Assembly: GCA_001512505.1 (NCBI GenBank)
Contig: LFSC01000009.1
Location: forward strand, 230,148 to 294,147
DNA: 64,000 nucleotides
Origin: Clostridiaceae bacterium DTU079
Lineage (GTDB): Bacteria; Bacillota; Clostridia; Acetivibrionales; Acetivibrionaceae
Direction: 5' to 3'
Shown: one piece after another, positions 9,716-20,352 of the stretch
Layout: each line of letters opens with the position of its first letter
How positions within the stretch are numbered: position 1 is the stretch's first letter
The notes under the pieces: generated by a model
The model's database searches: none
Told to the model about the DNA's origin: nothing
The model's input: the letters and a program-made list of their open reading frames with translations, nothing else
Program-made: the position numbers and the translations under genes

Positions 9716-10474
9716 ATGGGAACCTTGCTCAGTAATAAAAACATATTGGTTATGGGAGTAAGAAATAAATGGAGTATTGCATGGGGCATCGTTAAAGCAG
9801 CCCAAAATGAAGGTGCAAACATTATTATTACATATCAGAGTGAAAGAGAAAAGCCCGGAGCTGAACAGCTTGGTGCCGATTCCATATTTCAATGCGATAT
9901 ATCTTCCGATGAGGATATAAACAATCTGTTTGCCTCTATAAAAGAAAAATACGGTGTGCTCCATGGGGTTGTTCATTGCATAGCTCATGCAAATACTGAA
10001 GATCTTCAAAACGACTTTGTTTATACTTCAAGAGAAGGCTTTGCCCATGCATTGGACATCAGTGCCTATTCTTTAGTCGCTGTTTGCCGCGGAGCAAAAG
10101 ATATTATGACCGAAGGTGGCAGTATTATTACACTGACATATATGGGATCCGAAAAGGTAATTCCCGGATATAATATAATGGGAGTCGCCAAAGCTGCTCT
10201 TGAAACAAGCGTAAGATATCTTGCTTACGATCTTGGTTCCGGCAACATCAGAGTTAATGCCATCTCCGCCGGACCTATCAAAACTCTTTCAGCTAAGGGT
10301 GTAAAGAACTTTGGAACTATTCTGGATACACTGCCGGAAAAAGCACCTCTTAAAAGAAACATTACCCAGGAGGATCTCGGAAATACAGCTTTATACCTCC
10401 TCAGTGATTTATCCAGCGGTGTAACCGGCGAAGTGATTCACGTAGACAGCGGCTATAATATTATGGGACTGTAA
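9716..10474 (+). CDS. fabI: Enoyl-[acyl-carrier-protein] reductase (FabI type)
   Basis: 'MGVRNKWSIAWGIVKAA', 'YNIMGVAKAALETSVRYLA', 'RVNAISAGPIKTLSAKG' characteristic of FabI. Confidence 0.93.
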   Translation: MGTLLSNKNILVMGVRNKWSIAWGIVKAAQNEGANIIITYQSEREKPGAEQLGADSIFQCDISSDEDINNLFASIKEKYGVLHGVVHCIAHANTEDLQNDFVYTSREGFAHALDISAYSLVAVCRGAKDIMTEGGSIITLTYMGSEKVIPGYNIMGVAKAALETSVRYLAYDLGSGNIRVNAISAGPIKTLSAKGVKNFGTILDTLPEKAPLKRNITQEDLGNTALYLLSDLSSGVTGEVIHVDSGYNIMGL

Positions 10475-10492
10475 CACGGAAACGTTATATAA

Positions 10493-10535
10493 AAAGAACT
10501 CATTTTCCTCTACCGGAAAATGAGTTCTTTTTATC
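10493..10535. terminator. Convergent bidirectional terminator between fabI and the lipid kinase gene
   Basis: AAAAAGAACTCATTTTCC-tctacc-GGAAAATGAGTTCTTTTT. Confidence 0.85.
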
Positions 10536-11412
10536 TTGCAAAAACTTTAAGAGCTTTGTTAACAAACCTAATACTGACAGGAAGGCATGGCCCCTTCTCT
10601 CCGTCAATGCTGAGTACAATATCCTCCGGACCCTCAATAGTACATCTGTCTGTTGTCAGGGTAATAACATTTTTATTATTAATACCGCTATTGCTCAGTA
10701 CACTAAAGAAAATGCCTGCAAGATCTATGTGGTTACAGTTTTTAACAAGCACTATGTCCATCAGTCCGTCGGTGTAATCCGCACTATCGACAATATTGGC
10801 AAATCCGCCTGCCTGCTTTCCGTTTAATATGAAAAAGAGCAAAATTTCTTCTTCCAACAATTCCTTATCCGTTTGAATACTTATTTTAAAGGGCTTCATA
10901 TTTGCCATTTCGCCTATGGCCTTAAGATAATAGGCAAAAGCACCGAAACTCTTTTTTAATTCATTATTGGTGTTAAAAGATACATCTACAAAGATTCCCC
11001 CGGCACAAGTGCTTAAAAAATAAATATCCTCATTTGCCAGCCCTACATCAACCTCAATAGTTTTCCCTTCAAGAATGACGTCAACACATTCATTAAGACT
11101 TGTCGGCAAATTAAGTATCGAAGCAAAATCGTTGCAAGTTCCGGTAGGAATTATCCCCAAGGGTATGTTAACATTATTTTTCAGCATGAGATTGGCAACA
11201 AAATTCAGAGTACCATCCCCACCTGACGATATTATATACTTCAATCCGTCCTGTGTTATCAAATCGGTAATATACCGTTCACAGTTATTCATTATCATGC
11301 ACAGCTGAAGAAGAATACCCTCTTTCTGAAAACTTTCAATTATATAATCAAATCCCTGAAACTTTTTATGATTCCCCGAAAGCGGGTTGTAAATCAACAG
11401 AGCCTTATCCAT
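10531..11412 (-). CDS. Diacylglycerol kinase/YegS-like lipid kinase family protein
   Basis: 'LIYNPLSG', 'ISSGGDGTLNFVANLML', 'LGIIPTGTCNDFA'. Confidence 0.9.
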   Translation of the reverse strand: MDKALLIYNPLSGNHKKFQGFDYIIESFQKEGILLQLCMIMNNCERYITDLITQDGLKYIISSGGDGTLNFVANLMLKNNVNIPLGIIPTGTCNDFASILNLPTSLNECVDVILEGKTIEVDVGLANEDIYFLSTCAGGIFVDVSFNTNNELKKSFGAFAYYLKAIGEMANMKPFKISIQTDKELLEEEILLFFILNGKQAGGFANIVDSADYTDGLMDIVLVKNCNHIDLAGIFFSVLSNSGINNKNVITLTTDRCTIEGPEDIVLSIDGEKGPCLPVSIRFVNKALKVFAR

Positions 11413-11433
11413 ATTTCCATCCCTCAGATTTCT

Positions 11434-12555
11434 TTATATCTTTGCGTTTTTCTCAATCATAATCGGGAAATTCGGCATTCCTTTTAGGTTAATTCCCTTT
11501 GAAATGTAAACGTTTTTATCTATAATCAAGTTTTCAATTTTTACGTCCTCATCAATTACTGATCCCTGCATTATTATACAACCGTTAACTACAGCATTCT
11601 TTTTTATTGTTACGCCCCGGAACAAAACAGAATTTGAAACGGTACCTTCCACAATACATCCATCGGCTATGATGGAATTGCTTACCTCCGCTTCTTCGTT
11701 ATACTTGGCCGGAGGTTCATCCTTAACCTTTGTGTAAACCTTACCGTTTTCTTCAAATAGCTGGTGCCGAATTTCGGGATTCAGCATTTCCATATTGATT
11801 CTGTAATAGGCATTTATCGTATTTAAATTTCTCCAATAGCCGTTAAACCTATATCCGTATATCTGAAGAGTGTTTAATTTGCTAATTATTACATCTTTTA
11901 CAAAATCATATTTCCCAAGGGAATTACATTCCTCCAAAAGATCTATAAGCAATTCTCTTCTCAAAATATATATACCCATTGAACATATTGTAGACTCAGG
12001 ATGGTTGTGTTTTTCTTTGAAATCCACGACTCTTCCGTTATCATCCATTTTCATGATTCCCATGTATGACAATTCCTCCACCGGGAAATCGCTCATGTCC
12101 CTGTAAGCAATTGTAATATCTGCCTTCTTGTCAATATGATAATTGAGCATATCGTCAAAAAGCATCTTATATACACAATTGCCCTGTGCAACAACAATAT
12201 ATTCTTCAAAGCTTCGCTTCAAAAAAGTTATGTTGTGATACATGGCATCGGCACTTCCCTGATACCATCCCGAATGCTCACCGGCAAGATACGGAGGAAA
12301 AATAAAAAGCCCGTCATTTCTTCTGTCCAAATCCCACTCTTTTCCTGACCCCAAATGGTCCATAAGTGAGCGAAAGCTGTACTGAGTCAAAACACCGATG
12401 TTTGTAATTCCGGAATTAACCATATTGGATAAAACAAAATCTATAACTCTGTACTTTCCGCCAATAGGAACGGCAGTACTTGAACGCAATTCAGCCAACT
12501 CTTTGAGCCTGTCATTTTTTCCACCGGTAAGAATCATTCCCATTGTACTTTTCAT
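11434..12555 (-). CDS. glgD: Glucose-1-phosphate adenylyltransferase subunit GlgD
   Basis: ADP-glucose pyrophosphorylase fold with degenerate N-terminal loop '[33 protein letters not shown]'; overlaps glgC by 4 nt. Confidence 0.92.
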   Translation of the reverse strand: MKSTMGMILTGGKNDRLKELAELRSSTAVPIGGKYRVIDFVLSNMVNSGITNIGVLTQYSFRSLMDHLGSGKEWDLDRRNDGLFIFPPYLAGEHSGWYQGSADAMYHNITFLKRSFEEYIVVAQGNCVYKMLFDDMLNYHIDKKADITIAYRDMSDFPVEELSYMGIMKMDDNGRVVDFKEKHNHPESTICSMGIYILRRELLIDLLEECNSLGKYDFVKDVIISKLNTLQIYGYRFNGYWRNLNTINAYYRINMEMLNPEIRHQLFEENGKVYTKVKDEPPAKYNEEAEVSNSIIADGCIVEGTVSNSVLFRGVTIKKNAVVNGCIIMQGSVIDEDVKIENLIIDKNVYISKGINLKGMPNFPIMIEKNAKI

Positions 12556-13832
12556 TCACTCGTTCCTCCCTTTAAAACGCTTTTTCCCGATTCGATATTT
12601 AAAGTACTGTATTCATCGCTTGTTAAGTATGCATCTATTACGACATTCTTACCAATTTGACAGTCGTCAGGAACAACCGCCCTTTCACCTACAACCGTTA
12701 TACCGGAATCGTATAATGAAGGTTTTAACTCATTGGGAATATTCTCACCTATTCCCATCTTAACATTATTGCCAATCCGTACCTCTTCTCCGATTATACA
12801 CTTGTTAATATATGTATTTGAACCTATATAACTATCCGTCATAATAATTGAATCCTCAACTACCGCTCCTTCACCTATATAAACACCCGATGAAATAACG
12901 GAGTTTTTAACCTTGCCGTAAATCATGCAGCCTTCGGCTGCTATGGTCTTCTTTATGCTTCCGTTAGGACCTATGTAATGTGCAGGTTTCACAGGATTAG
13001 GTGTATATATTTTCCATGCTGGATCAAAAAGATTGAAATCAGGCACACGGCTTATAAGATCCATATTTGACTCCCAATAGGCCTGTATTGTGCCCACGTC
13101 TTTCCAATATCCGTTGAATTTATACGCCCACATATTCCTGCCTTCTCCAAGCATTAAGGGTATGATATTTTTTCCGAAATCATGGGCTGATTCATCATTC
13201 TGGTCATCTCTTATCAAATATTCTTTTAAAACACTCCACTTAAATATGTAAACACCCATGGACGCAAGATTGCTTTTCGGGTTTTGAGGTTTTTCTTCAA
13301 ACTCATAAATTTTGCCTCTTTCATCGGTATTCATTATTCCATATCTTCCGGCCTCTTCCCATGGAACATTAATGACTGAAATGGTAGCATCCGCATTGTT
13401 TTCTTTGTGAAAATCAAGCATGTTCGAATAATTCATTTTATACACGTGATCTCCTGACAGTATTATCACATATTCAGGATTATGCTTATCAACATAATGA
13501 ATATTTTGAAATACTGCATTCGCCGTTCCTTTATACCACTCGCCTACCTTAGCCTTCACATAAGGTGACAGTATGGTTACCCCTCCGTTAATTCTGTCCA
13601 TGTCCCACGGTTTACCGATCCCAATATGGGCATTAAGCTCGAGGGGCTGATATTGAGTTAAAACCCCAACTGTATCAATATCAGAATTAACACAGTTACT
13701 TAATGAAAAATCAATTATTCTGTATTTTCCTCCGTACAACACAGCAGGCTTTGCAATATGCTTTGTAAGTACACCCAATCTGCTACCCTGCCCCCCTGCA
13801 AGTAAAAGGGCAATTATCTCCTTGTTATGCAT
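12552..13832 (-). CDS. glgC: Glucose-1-phosphate adenylyltransferase
   Basis: '[38 protein letters not shown]', left-handed beta-helix C-terminus. Confidence 0.95.
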   Translation of the reverse strand: MHNKEIIALLLAGGQGSRLGVLTKHIAKPAVLYGGKYRIIDFSLSNCVNSDIDTVGVLTQYQPLELNAHIGIGKPWDMDRINGGVTILSPYVKAKVGEWYKGTANAVFQNIHYVDKHNPEYVIILSGDHVYKMNYSNMLDFHKENNADATISVINVPWEEAGRYGIMNTDERGKIYEFEEKPQNPKSNLASMGVYIFKWSVLKEYLIRDDQNDESAHDFGKNIIPLMLGEGRNMWAYKFNGYWKDVGTIQAYWESNMDLISRVPDFNLFDPAWKIYTPNPVKPAHYIGPNGSIKKTIAAEGCMIYGKVKNSVISSGVYIGEGAVVEDSIIMTDSYIGSNTYINKCIIGEEVRIGNNVKMGIGENIPNELKPSLYDSGITVVGERAVVPDDCQIGKNVVIDAYLTSDEYSTLNIESGKSVLKGGTSE

Positions 13833-14163
13833 TTATTTTCCTCACCTCAATTGATTTAAGTATACTTCTCTGTTCCAAAACTTCATCCCTTATTGCTTTA
13901 CTACAAAGTTTCAGTTACATGGTCCTTAAAAAGTATTAAATAATTATAATTTTGTTGTAATATATTCTATATTGCGACCTGCTAATCCTTTAAATTATAC
14001 ATAATTATTTAAATAATAATGCAGAAAAACACAAGAAAAAAAATTATCGTTACAACACTTGAATATACTTTATGAAATGCAATATAAACAAAGGTCGTTA
14101 AACATCAACAACGGATATTCCAACATATTCTTCCCGGCAATATTTAAAAGATTCGGATAAATA

Positions 14164-15270
14164 CTACTTTTGCACATTAATACGGTTAAATATTTTTTCA
14201 TTAATTTGAACATCGGCTTCTTTCACAAGTTCATCAATATATTCTTCATATTCCTTTTCAATCTGCTCATCTCTTAATATTTTACTGGCTTCTTCATAAG
14301 AAACATAACCCCATTCTTCCTTTGATTTGCAAATCAGCAATGAATAATCCGTAGTTCTTTCTATAATATCGCTGACTTGGCCTGGAATCAGCTTCTTAGC
14401 TTCCTGTAAAAATTCCGGATAGGGTATATTCTTCGAAAGCTGCTCTTCTTTTGTAAAATAATGATCCAAAATCTCTCCATGCTTTTTGTAAGCATTAGCA
14501 ATCTTTTCGAAGGACTCTCCCTTTTCTATTCTCATTTTTGCCTCTTCAATCAACTGCTCCGCATTTTTTTTCTTTTCATCGGATATAATGCCTTTTTCAT
14601 CAACAAAAGGAATTATAACAGCTTGAATCTCAATTCCGTCCGGAATCTTGAACCTTGACTCCTTTAACCTTAAATACATTTCTTTAATTTCGCTCTCGGA
14701 TATTAAAAACTCACTTTCCTTAAGCTTATTCTTGAGCTCTTTAACCATGTTGTCAAATTTATAGCTATAATACTCAATTTCACCATAATTTTCCGGACCA
14801 TATATTACCTTGTTGTTTTTTATTGCATCGTTTCTTTTTTCGTTTTCCTTTTCCAGTTCCTTTAGAAAATCCTTATAATCGGTACTGTCAATTATACCCT
14901 TTTCCATTGCAAGCTTTTGCTGAACCTTAATTCTTATTATATCTTCCAATACATTTTGCTTGACAACTTCATCGGGTGCCTTACTTTTTAAACTGCTGCT
15001 TAGAAGATCACTATCATTTTTAAGCATATTTTTTTCGCTAAATAACTCCAAACCCTCATTGCTGTTACTCTTTAGCCTCATTTTGTATTCCCTTACATAA
15101 ACAGGCTCACCATTTACCATAGCAACCTTTGAAAAATCATTGTATATAAATTCATTACGATATGCCAATAATGCAGCTAGTAATGCTGAAATAGCAATAA
15201 TAATTGAAAGAATCAGAATAACCCCTGTTTTATTTATTCCCTTCTTCTTCAAACTAATATTATTTGACAA
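14164..15270 (-). CDS. SurA/PrsA-like peptidyl-prolyl cis-trans isomerase domain protein, membrane anchored
   Basis: N-terminal TM, 'MVNGEPVYVREYKMRL' SurA_N-like start, rotamase-like region 'AEQLIEEAKMRIEKGESFEKIANAY'; probable TTG start after GAGAGG. Confidence 0.75.
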   Translation of the reverse strand: MSNNISLKKKGINKTGVILILSIIIAISALLAALLAYRNEFIYNDFSKVAMVNGEPVYVREYKMRLKSNSNEGLELFSEKNMLKNDSDLLSSSLKSKAPDEVVKQNVLEDIIRIKVQQKLAMEKGIIDSTDYKDFLKELEKENEKRNDAIKNNKVIYGPENYGEIEYYSYKFDNMVKELKNKLKESEFLISESEIKEMYLRLKESRFKIPDGIEIQAVIIPFVDEKGIISDEKKKNAEQLIEEAKMRIEKGESFEKIANAYKKHGEILDHYFTKEEQLSKNIPYPEFLQEAKKLIPGQVSDIIERTTDYSLLICKSKEEWGYVSYEEASKILRDEQIEKEYEEYIDELVKEADVQINEKIFNRINVQK

Positions 15271-15358
15271 CTTTACCAAACCTCTCAAAATAAATATTTT
15301 AATCCCCTGACAATTTTATATGTACCTTATACTTTTATATATATCATCTTAATATCTA

Positions 15359-17002
15359 TCAGTTATCCTGACTTTCCTGCATTTGCTTTTTATATTCTGC
15401 CGGACTGAAACCGGTATACTTTCTAAAGAGCCTGCTAAAATAACTGGCCTCCCTGTAACCCAGCATTTCACTCACCTTATATGTCTTGTAAGTCCCTTCT
15501 TTCAACAGCAGTTTAGCCCATTCCATTTTAACTTTTGTAACATACTCAAGAAAATTAATGCCGGTCTCCTGCTTGAACAGAGAACAGAAATAATTCTTAC
15601 TGATATTCAAGTGATCTGCCATTCTTGCAAGAGTTATTTCCTGGTCAATATTATTTAACACATATTCACATGCGTCCTTTATTAAAGTATTATTTTGGAC
15701 TGGCAAGTATTCCCTCACAACATTCATAAGACTGTTAACAAACAGTATGAAAAAGCTCTTTATTTCTTCCTTTGAACCAAATTCCAAAAAATCAACATTA
15801 TTAAATTTTCTAAAATCATACAGCTTATTTACAAAATCATATTTCATATCTATATAATGGGAAATATTAAACATTAACTGGTTCGCAGCAAATGCGATTC
15901 TCTTTAGATTGTTCTCCGTTCCGACGGCAATATCGTCAAACACATTTTCTGCCAGTTTTACCGCACTGTCATCTCCGGACATGATATATTCAACCAAAAG
16001 CTTTTCCCTCTCTGCAGGATAGAGAAGATATTGCTTTTCATTAATGTCCGATTGCCTTATATGAATAACCCTGTTTCCACCCAATATGTACTTATGGCGA
16101 AGAGCTGCTTTAGCTCCCATATAACTTTGGCTGATATCTCTAAGCTTGCTGCAAGCCTCACCTATTCCGATAGTAACCCTCACATTTGCGTTCCGCTGAA
16201 TCTCCTTCAAAACCTTTTCAAAAAAGTCTGCCGTTATCTCTTCAAATTCATTTACTTCAACCTTTGAAACCGGCTGAAGTATAACGCTTATCACTCCAAT
16301 ATCCATTTCAACCATGTTGCAGCTTAATCCTTCAAACTGAAGCAAAATATCCGCAATTATTGATCTGACTTTATTTAATAATTCCTCAAATTTTCCGGTC
16401 TTAATTAACTCTTTTGTGCTGGCATCAAAATTGCCCACCTCAATAATACCTACCTGAACCGTTTCCTTGTACAGGTTGATTCCATATTCATTTATTATAT
16501 AATTTAAGGATTCATGGGGAAATTCTTTACCTCTTAAAAGATCATTCAAAATTTTTTCTCTGGAAAAAGAAAGACTCATTTCAAATCTTTCTTTTATTTT
16601 TTTATCGTTTTCTTTCTCCAATTTCTTTTCCATGAGTTTTTCATGAACGCTTTCCAACACATCAATTAAATTTTCCTTGTCTATCGGTTTTGTCACATAT
16701 CCAAATGCACCCAACAACAATCCCTGTTTAACATGCGGCAGGTCCTCGGGATCGCTCAAATAAACAACAAAAGGCGATAGGTTGTACTCTTTTATCGAAT
16801 TGTACAACTCTATGCCATCCATCTTGGGCATATTTATATCAGTGATAACAAGATCTATATCATTTTGATTTAATTTATGTAATGCATCTATTCCATCTTT
16901 AGCTGAACACATAAGATTGAATTCCAAATTACCCCAATCTATTTCACTTTTCAACCATTCAAGGATTTTAGGGTCATCATCAACAATCATAACGCTAAAC
17001 AA
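15359..17002 (-). CDS. Response regulator with AraC-type DNA-binding domain (YesN-like)
   Basis: 'MIVDDDPKILEWLKSEI' receiver domain; C-terminal 'ISKNYFCSLFKQETGINFLEYVTKVKM ... YREASYFSRLFRKYTGFSPAEYKK'; start reset to TTG after AAAGGAGGA. Confidence 0.92.
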   Translation of the reverse strand: MFSVMIVDDDPKILEWLKSEIDWGNLEFNLMCSAKDGIDALHKLNQNDIDLVITDINMPKMDGIELYNSIKEYNLSPFVVYLSDPEDLPHVKQGLLLGAFGYVTKPIDKENLIDVLESVHEKLMEKKLEKENDKKIKERFEMSLSFSREKILNDLLRGKEFPHESLNYIINEYGINLYKETVQVGIIEVGNFDASTKELIKTGKFEELLNKVRSIIADILLQFEGLSCNMVEMDIGVISVILQPVSKVEVNEFEEITADFFEKVLKEIQRNANVRVTIGIGEACSKLRDISQSYMGAKAALRHKYILGGNRVIHIRQSDINEKQYLLYPAEREKLLVEYIMSGDDSAVKLAENVFDDIAVGTENNLKRIAFAANQLMFNISHYIDMKYDFVNKLYDFRKFNNVDFLEFGSKEEIKSFFILFVNSLMNVVREYLPVQNNTLIKDACEYVLNNIDQEITLARMADHLNISKNYFCSLFKQETGINFLEYVTKVKMEWAKLLLKEGTYKTYKVSEMLGYREASYFSRLFRKYTGFSPAEYKKQMQESQDN

Positions 17003-17275
17003 AATAAAGTCCTCCTTTGCCAATACCAAAATAACGTAACTTCAGGTAGCACATTATCGAATTATTATATTGTAAACAAACACATTGCTACAGATTGGAA
17101 AAGTCCCCTTAATATGAAGAAATGTCTTAATATCGAAATCTTATCTATGCAGCTATTATTACTAGATTAAATAATTTAATAACGACAACATCTATAAGTT
17201 TATATTAATACTATATTAATTTGTTGTCAATTATTTTGTAAATATCAGGTGCATGGAATAATTGTGAAGAACAAC

Positions 17276-17305
17276 TAAAAAAGAGGCTCTATACCTCTTT
17301 TTTAT
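17276..17305. terminator. Terminator-like hairpin
   Basis: AAAAAAGAGG-ctctata-CCTCTTTTTT. Confidence 0.75.
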
Positions 17306-17388
17306 TAAACTCATTTGAATAAGAATATTATAAATTTTTACAAAACTGCTCAAGTCTTTAAAATGTCTCTTACGCTATCTATCCAATT

Positions 17389-17889
17389 TTATTCTTCAGT
17401 TGAAGTACTTTTTTTGGATTTTTTAGCAGTAGTTTTTTTAGCAGTTGCTGTCTTTTTCGCTGTTCCGCTTTCTGATGCCGCTGATTTACAGGTCTTACTT
17501 GTCTTGCAGCTTGACTTCTTCTCCGACTTTGCAGACTTTTCAGTGTCAGAAGCTTTAGATGATGTTTTGGTAACTCTTTTACTAACCTTGAAAGAATAAT
17601 TTGCCATAGAATTGTTGTCCCAGTTGTCACCACTGTCCTTAAATGCAACATTCAGATTGTCAGGACGTTCAATTCTGATTGTTGCTTTAAAAACGTCGTT
17701 ATCCCTTTCCATAGGTATGAAGGCTTTATTTTCCCATTCTTTGCCGTAACCAATATGCGCATATATTTCTTCTGCTCCACATTGTGCGAGCAATCCCTTA
17801 TAGAAAAGGGTAACCTCGTCTCCAACACCTATTGTTGCCTTAGAGATCTCAACACCATTATTTGCATACTCTTGCTTCGATTTAGCCAT
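17389..17889 (-). CDS. Putative starch-binding (CBM25/53-like) domain protein with Lys/Ala/Ser-rich tail
   Basis: Start MAKSKQEY after AAGAGGTG; 'VTLFYKGLLAQCGAEEIYAHIGYGKEWENKAFIPMERDNDVFKATIRIERPDNLNVAFKDSGDNWDNNSMANYSF' resembles CBM25-type folds; no signal peptide. Confidence 0.75.
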   Translation of the reverse strand: MAKSKQEYANNGVEISKATIGVGDEVTLFYKGLLAQCGAEEIYAHIGYGKEWENKAFIPMERDNDVFKATIRIERPDNLNVAFKDSGDNWDNNSMANYSFKVSKRVTKTSSKASDTEKSAKSEKKSSCKTSKTCKSAASESGTAKKTATAKKTTAKKSKKSTSTEE

Positions 17890-18338
17890 GTAATTCACCT
17901 CTTCTTTTAGATTTAGTAATTCTAAGTCTCCCCTATAATCTCATCAGCATTGCATTTGTAAAATATGCTTATAACATGTAATTTATATTATTTTCCAGAA
18001 AATACGATACAATAAAAACCACTCATTTTCTTATTCGGATAATTTTAAAAAAACTTTAATACTAAATTATTTTGCCCCATACAAAAATAATGATACTATT
18101 AATCGACGTTATTATGCTGAATTCATTTCATAAGTGTCGGTATTATGCAACTCGCTTTATATATACTTTCTTGTATATCCAAAATCATTTTATTAAAAAA
18201 AACATAAATAGTCAACCTAATCATGTAAAAATCTATCAATTTATGTTTTGTCTCAATAAACTTAGCCTAAAAAATCAAAATCCGTCCTATTTAATATGTG
18301 TTAATTACTAATGTTTATTCATGTGTTTATTCATGGTT

Positions 18339-19508
18339 TTAATCAATGTATAGCAATTTTTCCAATGTAGGGTTAATCCCAAGCAATTTTTTTAATTCTC
18401 TGTATCTTTCCAAAGCTAAAGGATCTTTTGCTTGGGTTTTTATTGCTCTAATCATAAGGTTTTTCGGAGTTTCCACCGGGGATATATATTCCACAACGGA
18501 AACTTTATATCCCATGGCTTCCAGGAGCAACGCCCGGATTCCGTCGGTAATGACATCAGCCATCCTTGCCTTTAAAATACCATGCTTAATAATGTCTTGA
18601 AAAGGAGGATACGAATACTGTTTTAATATTTCCTGCTGGCAGCACGGAACCATAACCATAGCTTTAACATTATTGTTTACGGCCAGTGCTATTGCTTCAT
18701 CGGTTGCAGTATTGCAGGCATGCAGACATATAACCAAATGGATCTCCCTGCTTGCCCGGTAATTTTTTATATCCGTCACCTTAAATTCCATGTTTTTATA
18801 GCCGAGATTTTCCGCCGTTCTCTTAGATGCCTCAATAACGGTATTTGAATAATCCAAACCGATAAAATAACACGGCTTTTTTAAAACTTCCTTTATATAA
18901 TAGTTTAGTACAAAGGTAAGATAGGATTTACCACAACCGCAATCTAAAACAGTTATGGACTCATTTTCCTTCAAAAGGTCTTTAATCATATCGTCAATAA
19001 GCTCTACAAAGTGATCTATCTGATTGTACTTTCTGATCTTGTCGTTTTTAACCTTCCCGTTGCTGCCCAAAATCCCGATTTCCTTTAAAAGCTCCTGGGC
19101 CTGTCCTGCTTTAATATAATAATCCCGGTTTGAAATCTGATAAGTTTCGTTATGTACCCCTATATTCTCCTCCGGTTCTTTTGCCTCACTGGTTTTCATT
19201 TTAACATTTTTGTCATCGGCCTCAATTACTATTGTAGTTCCTCTTTCTTCGTAGGTAATTACTACGCTGTCGTAATTTTCGGCATATTTAGAAATTCTTA
19301 AAGAAATCCAGTTTGTCTCCAGAATCTCAGTGGTTCCGTTAAAATTTAATTTAATTTTATCTCCCTCAATCCATATTTTTGCAGGAAATTCCCTGGTTCC
19401 TGACTTAAAAACAGCAACGGCTTTTTTAAAATAATCCCGGTTTTCCGCAATTCTCTGCTCCAAGCCGGTTAAAAACAATGACAATTTTTTTATACTCTGT
19501 TTATTCAT
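18339..19508 (-). CDS. SAM-dependent methyltransferase (class I)
   Basis: 'ITVLDCGCGKSYLTFVLNYYI' motif I, 'VMVPCCQQEI'. Confidence 0.85.
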   Translation of the reverse strand: MNKQSIKKLSLFLTGLEQRIAENRDYFKKAVAVFKSGTREFPAKIWIEGDKIKLNFNGTTEILETNWISLRISKYAENYDSVVITYEERGTTIVIEADDKNVKMKTSEAKEPEENIGVHNETYQISNRDYYIKAGQAQELLKEIGILGSNGKVKNDKIRKYNQIDHFVELIDDMIKDLLKENESITVLDCGCGKSYLTFVLNYYIKEVLKKPCYFIGLDYSNTVIEASKRTAENLGYKNMEFKVTDIKNYRASREIHLVICLHACNTATDEAIALAVNNNVKAMVMVPCCQQEILKQYSYPPFQDIIKHGILKARMADVITDGIRALLLEAMGYKVSVVEYISPVETPKNLMIRAIKTQAKDPLALERYRELKKLLGINPTLEKLLYID

Positions 19509-19532
19509 CTTGACTCTCCAACCTTGAAAAAA

Positions 19533-20267
19533 TCAATTTACAGTTTCGACCGCTTTAAGCAATAAAACCTCTTCATTAGTAAGTTCTCTGCATTCCCCCG
19601 GTCTTAATGCTTCATCCAATTTGAGTTTTCCCATCTCGATTCTTTTTAAATATTTTACCTTTTTCCCTACAGCCTTAAACATCCTTTTAATCTGGTGGAA
19701 TTTGCCTTCATATATAACCGTCTCAATCTCTGAAAAGCCGGAGGATTTTATGATAAAAAGCTCTGCCGGAAGTGTTTTGTAGCCGTCATCAAGAACCACT
19801 CCCTCCCGGAAGGCTTCCCGGTCCCTCTCGTCCACAATTCCTTCAACAATAGCATAATATCTTTTGGGAACATGCTTTTTGGGAGATAGAAGCTCATGGG
19901 CAAGCTGTCCGTTATTGGTCAGCACAAGGAGTCCCTCCGTATCAATGTCCAGCCTCCCCACAGGAAACAGACCGAAGGACTTATACTCATCAGGAAGAAT
20001 ATCAATTACCGTCCGGAGTGTGCTGTCATAAGTTGCAGACACCACTCCCTGGGGTTTATTCAGCATTAAATATATAAACTCCCGGTATTTTAGCAGTTCT
20101 CCCGACACCTCAATAAGACTGTCCTTGGGATTTATATGCATACCGCTGTCGGTTACTACAACACCGTCCACCTTTACGGCTCCTTCCTTAACAAGCCGTT
20201 TAATTTCCTTCCGGGTTCCAATCCCCAAGTTGGACAATACTTTGTCCACCCTCTGTGTATCTCTCAC
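19533..20267 (-). CDS. Pseudouridine synthase RsuA/RluB/E/F family
   Basis: S4 domain 'QRVDKVLSNLGIGTRKEIKRLVKEGAVKVDG', catalytic 'PVGRLDIDTEGLLVLTNNG'; start reset to GTG after GGTGG. Confidence 0.92.
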   Translation of the reverse strand: MRDTQRVDKVLSNLGIGTRKEIKRLVKEGAVKVDGVVVTDSGMHINPKDSLIEVSGELLKYREFIYLMLNKPQGVVSATYDSTLRTVIDILPDEYKSFGLFPVGRLDIDTEGLLVLTNNGQLAHELLSPKKHVPKRYYAIVEGIVDERDREAFREGVVLDDGYKTLPAELFIIKSSGFSEIETVIYEGKFHQIKRMFKAVGKKVKYLKRIEMGKLKLDEALRPGECRELTNEEVLLLKAVETVN

Positions 20268-20352
20268 TATTCCACCAACTCTCGTTTTAATACGGTATTT
20301 TATCACAACAGATTCTTTTTATATTATAACACTTCATTTTAAAGAAAATTAT

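Noticed and set aside
17379-17651. ORF 17379..17651(-), Arg/Gln-rich protein
   Set aside because: Alternative frame of the low-complexity Lys/Ala/Ser tail of the putative CBM-like gene.
18072-18311. ORF 18072..18311(+) in AT-rich intergenic DNA
   Set aside because: No convincing SD, low-complexity composition, no recognisable domain.
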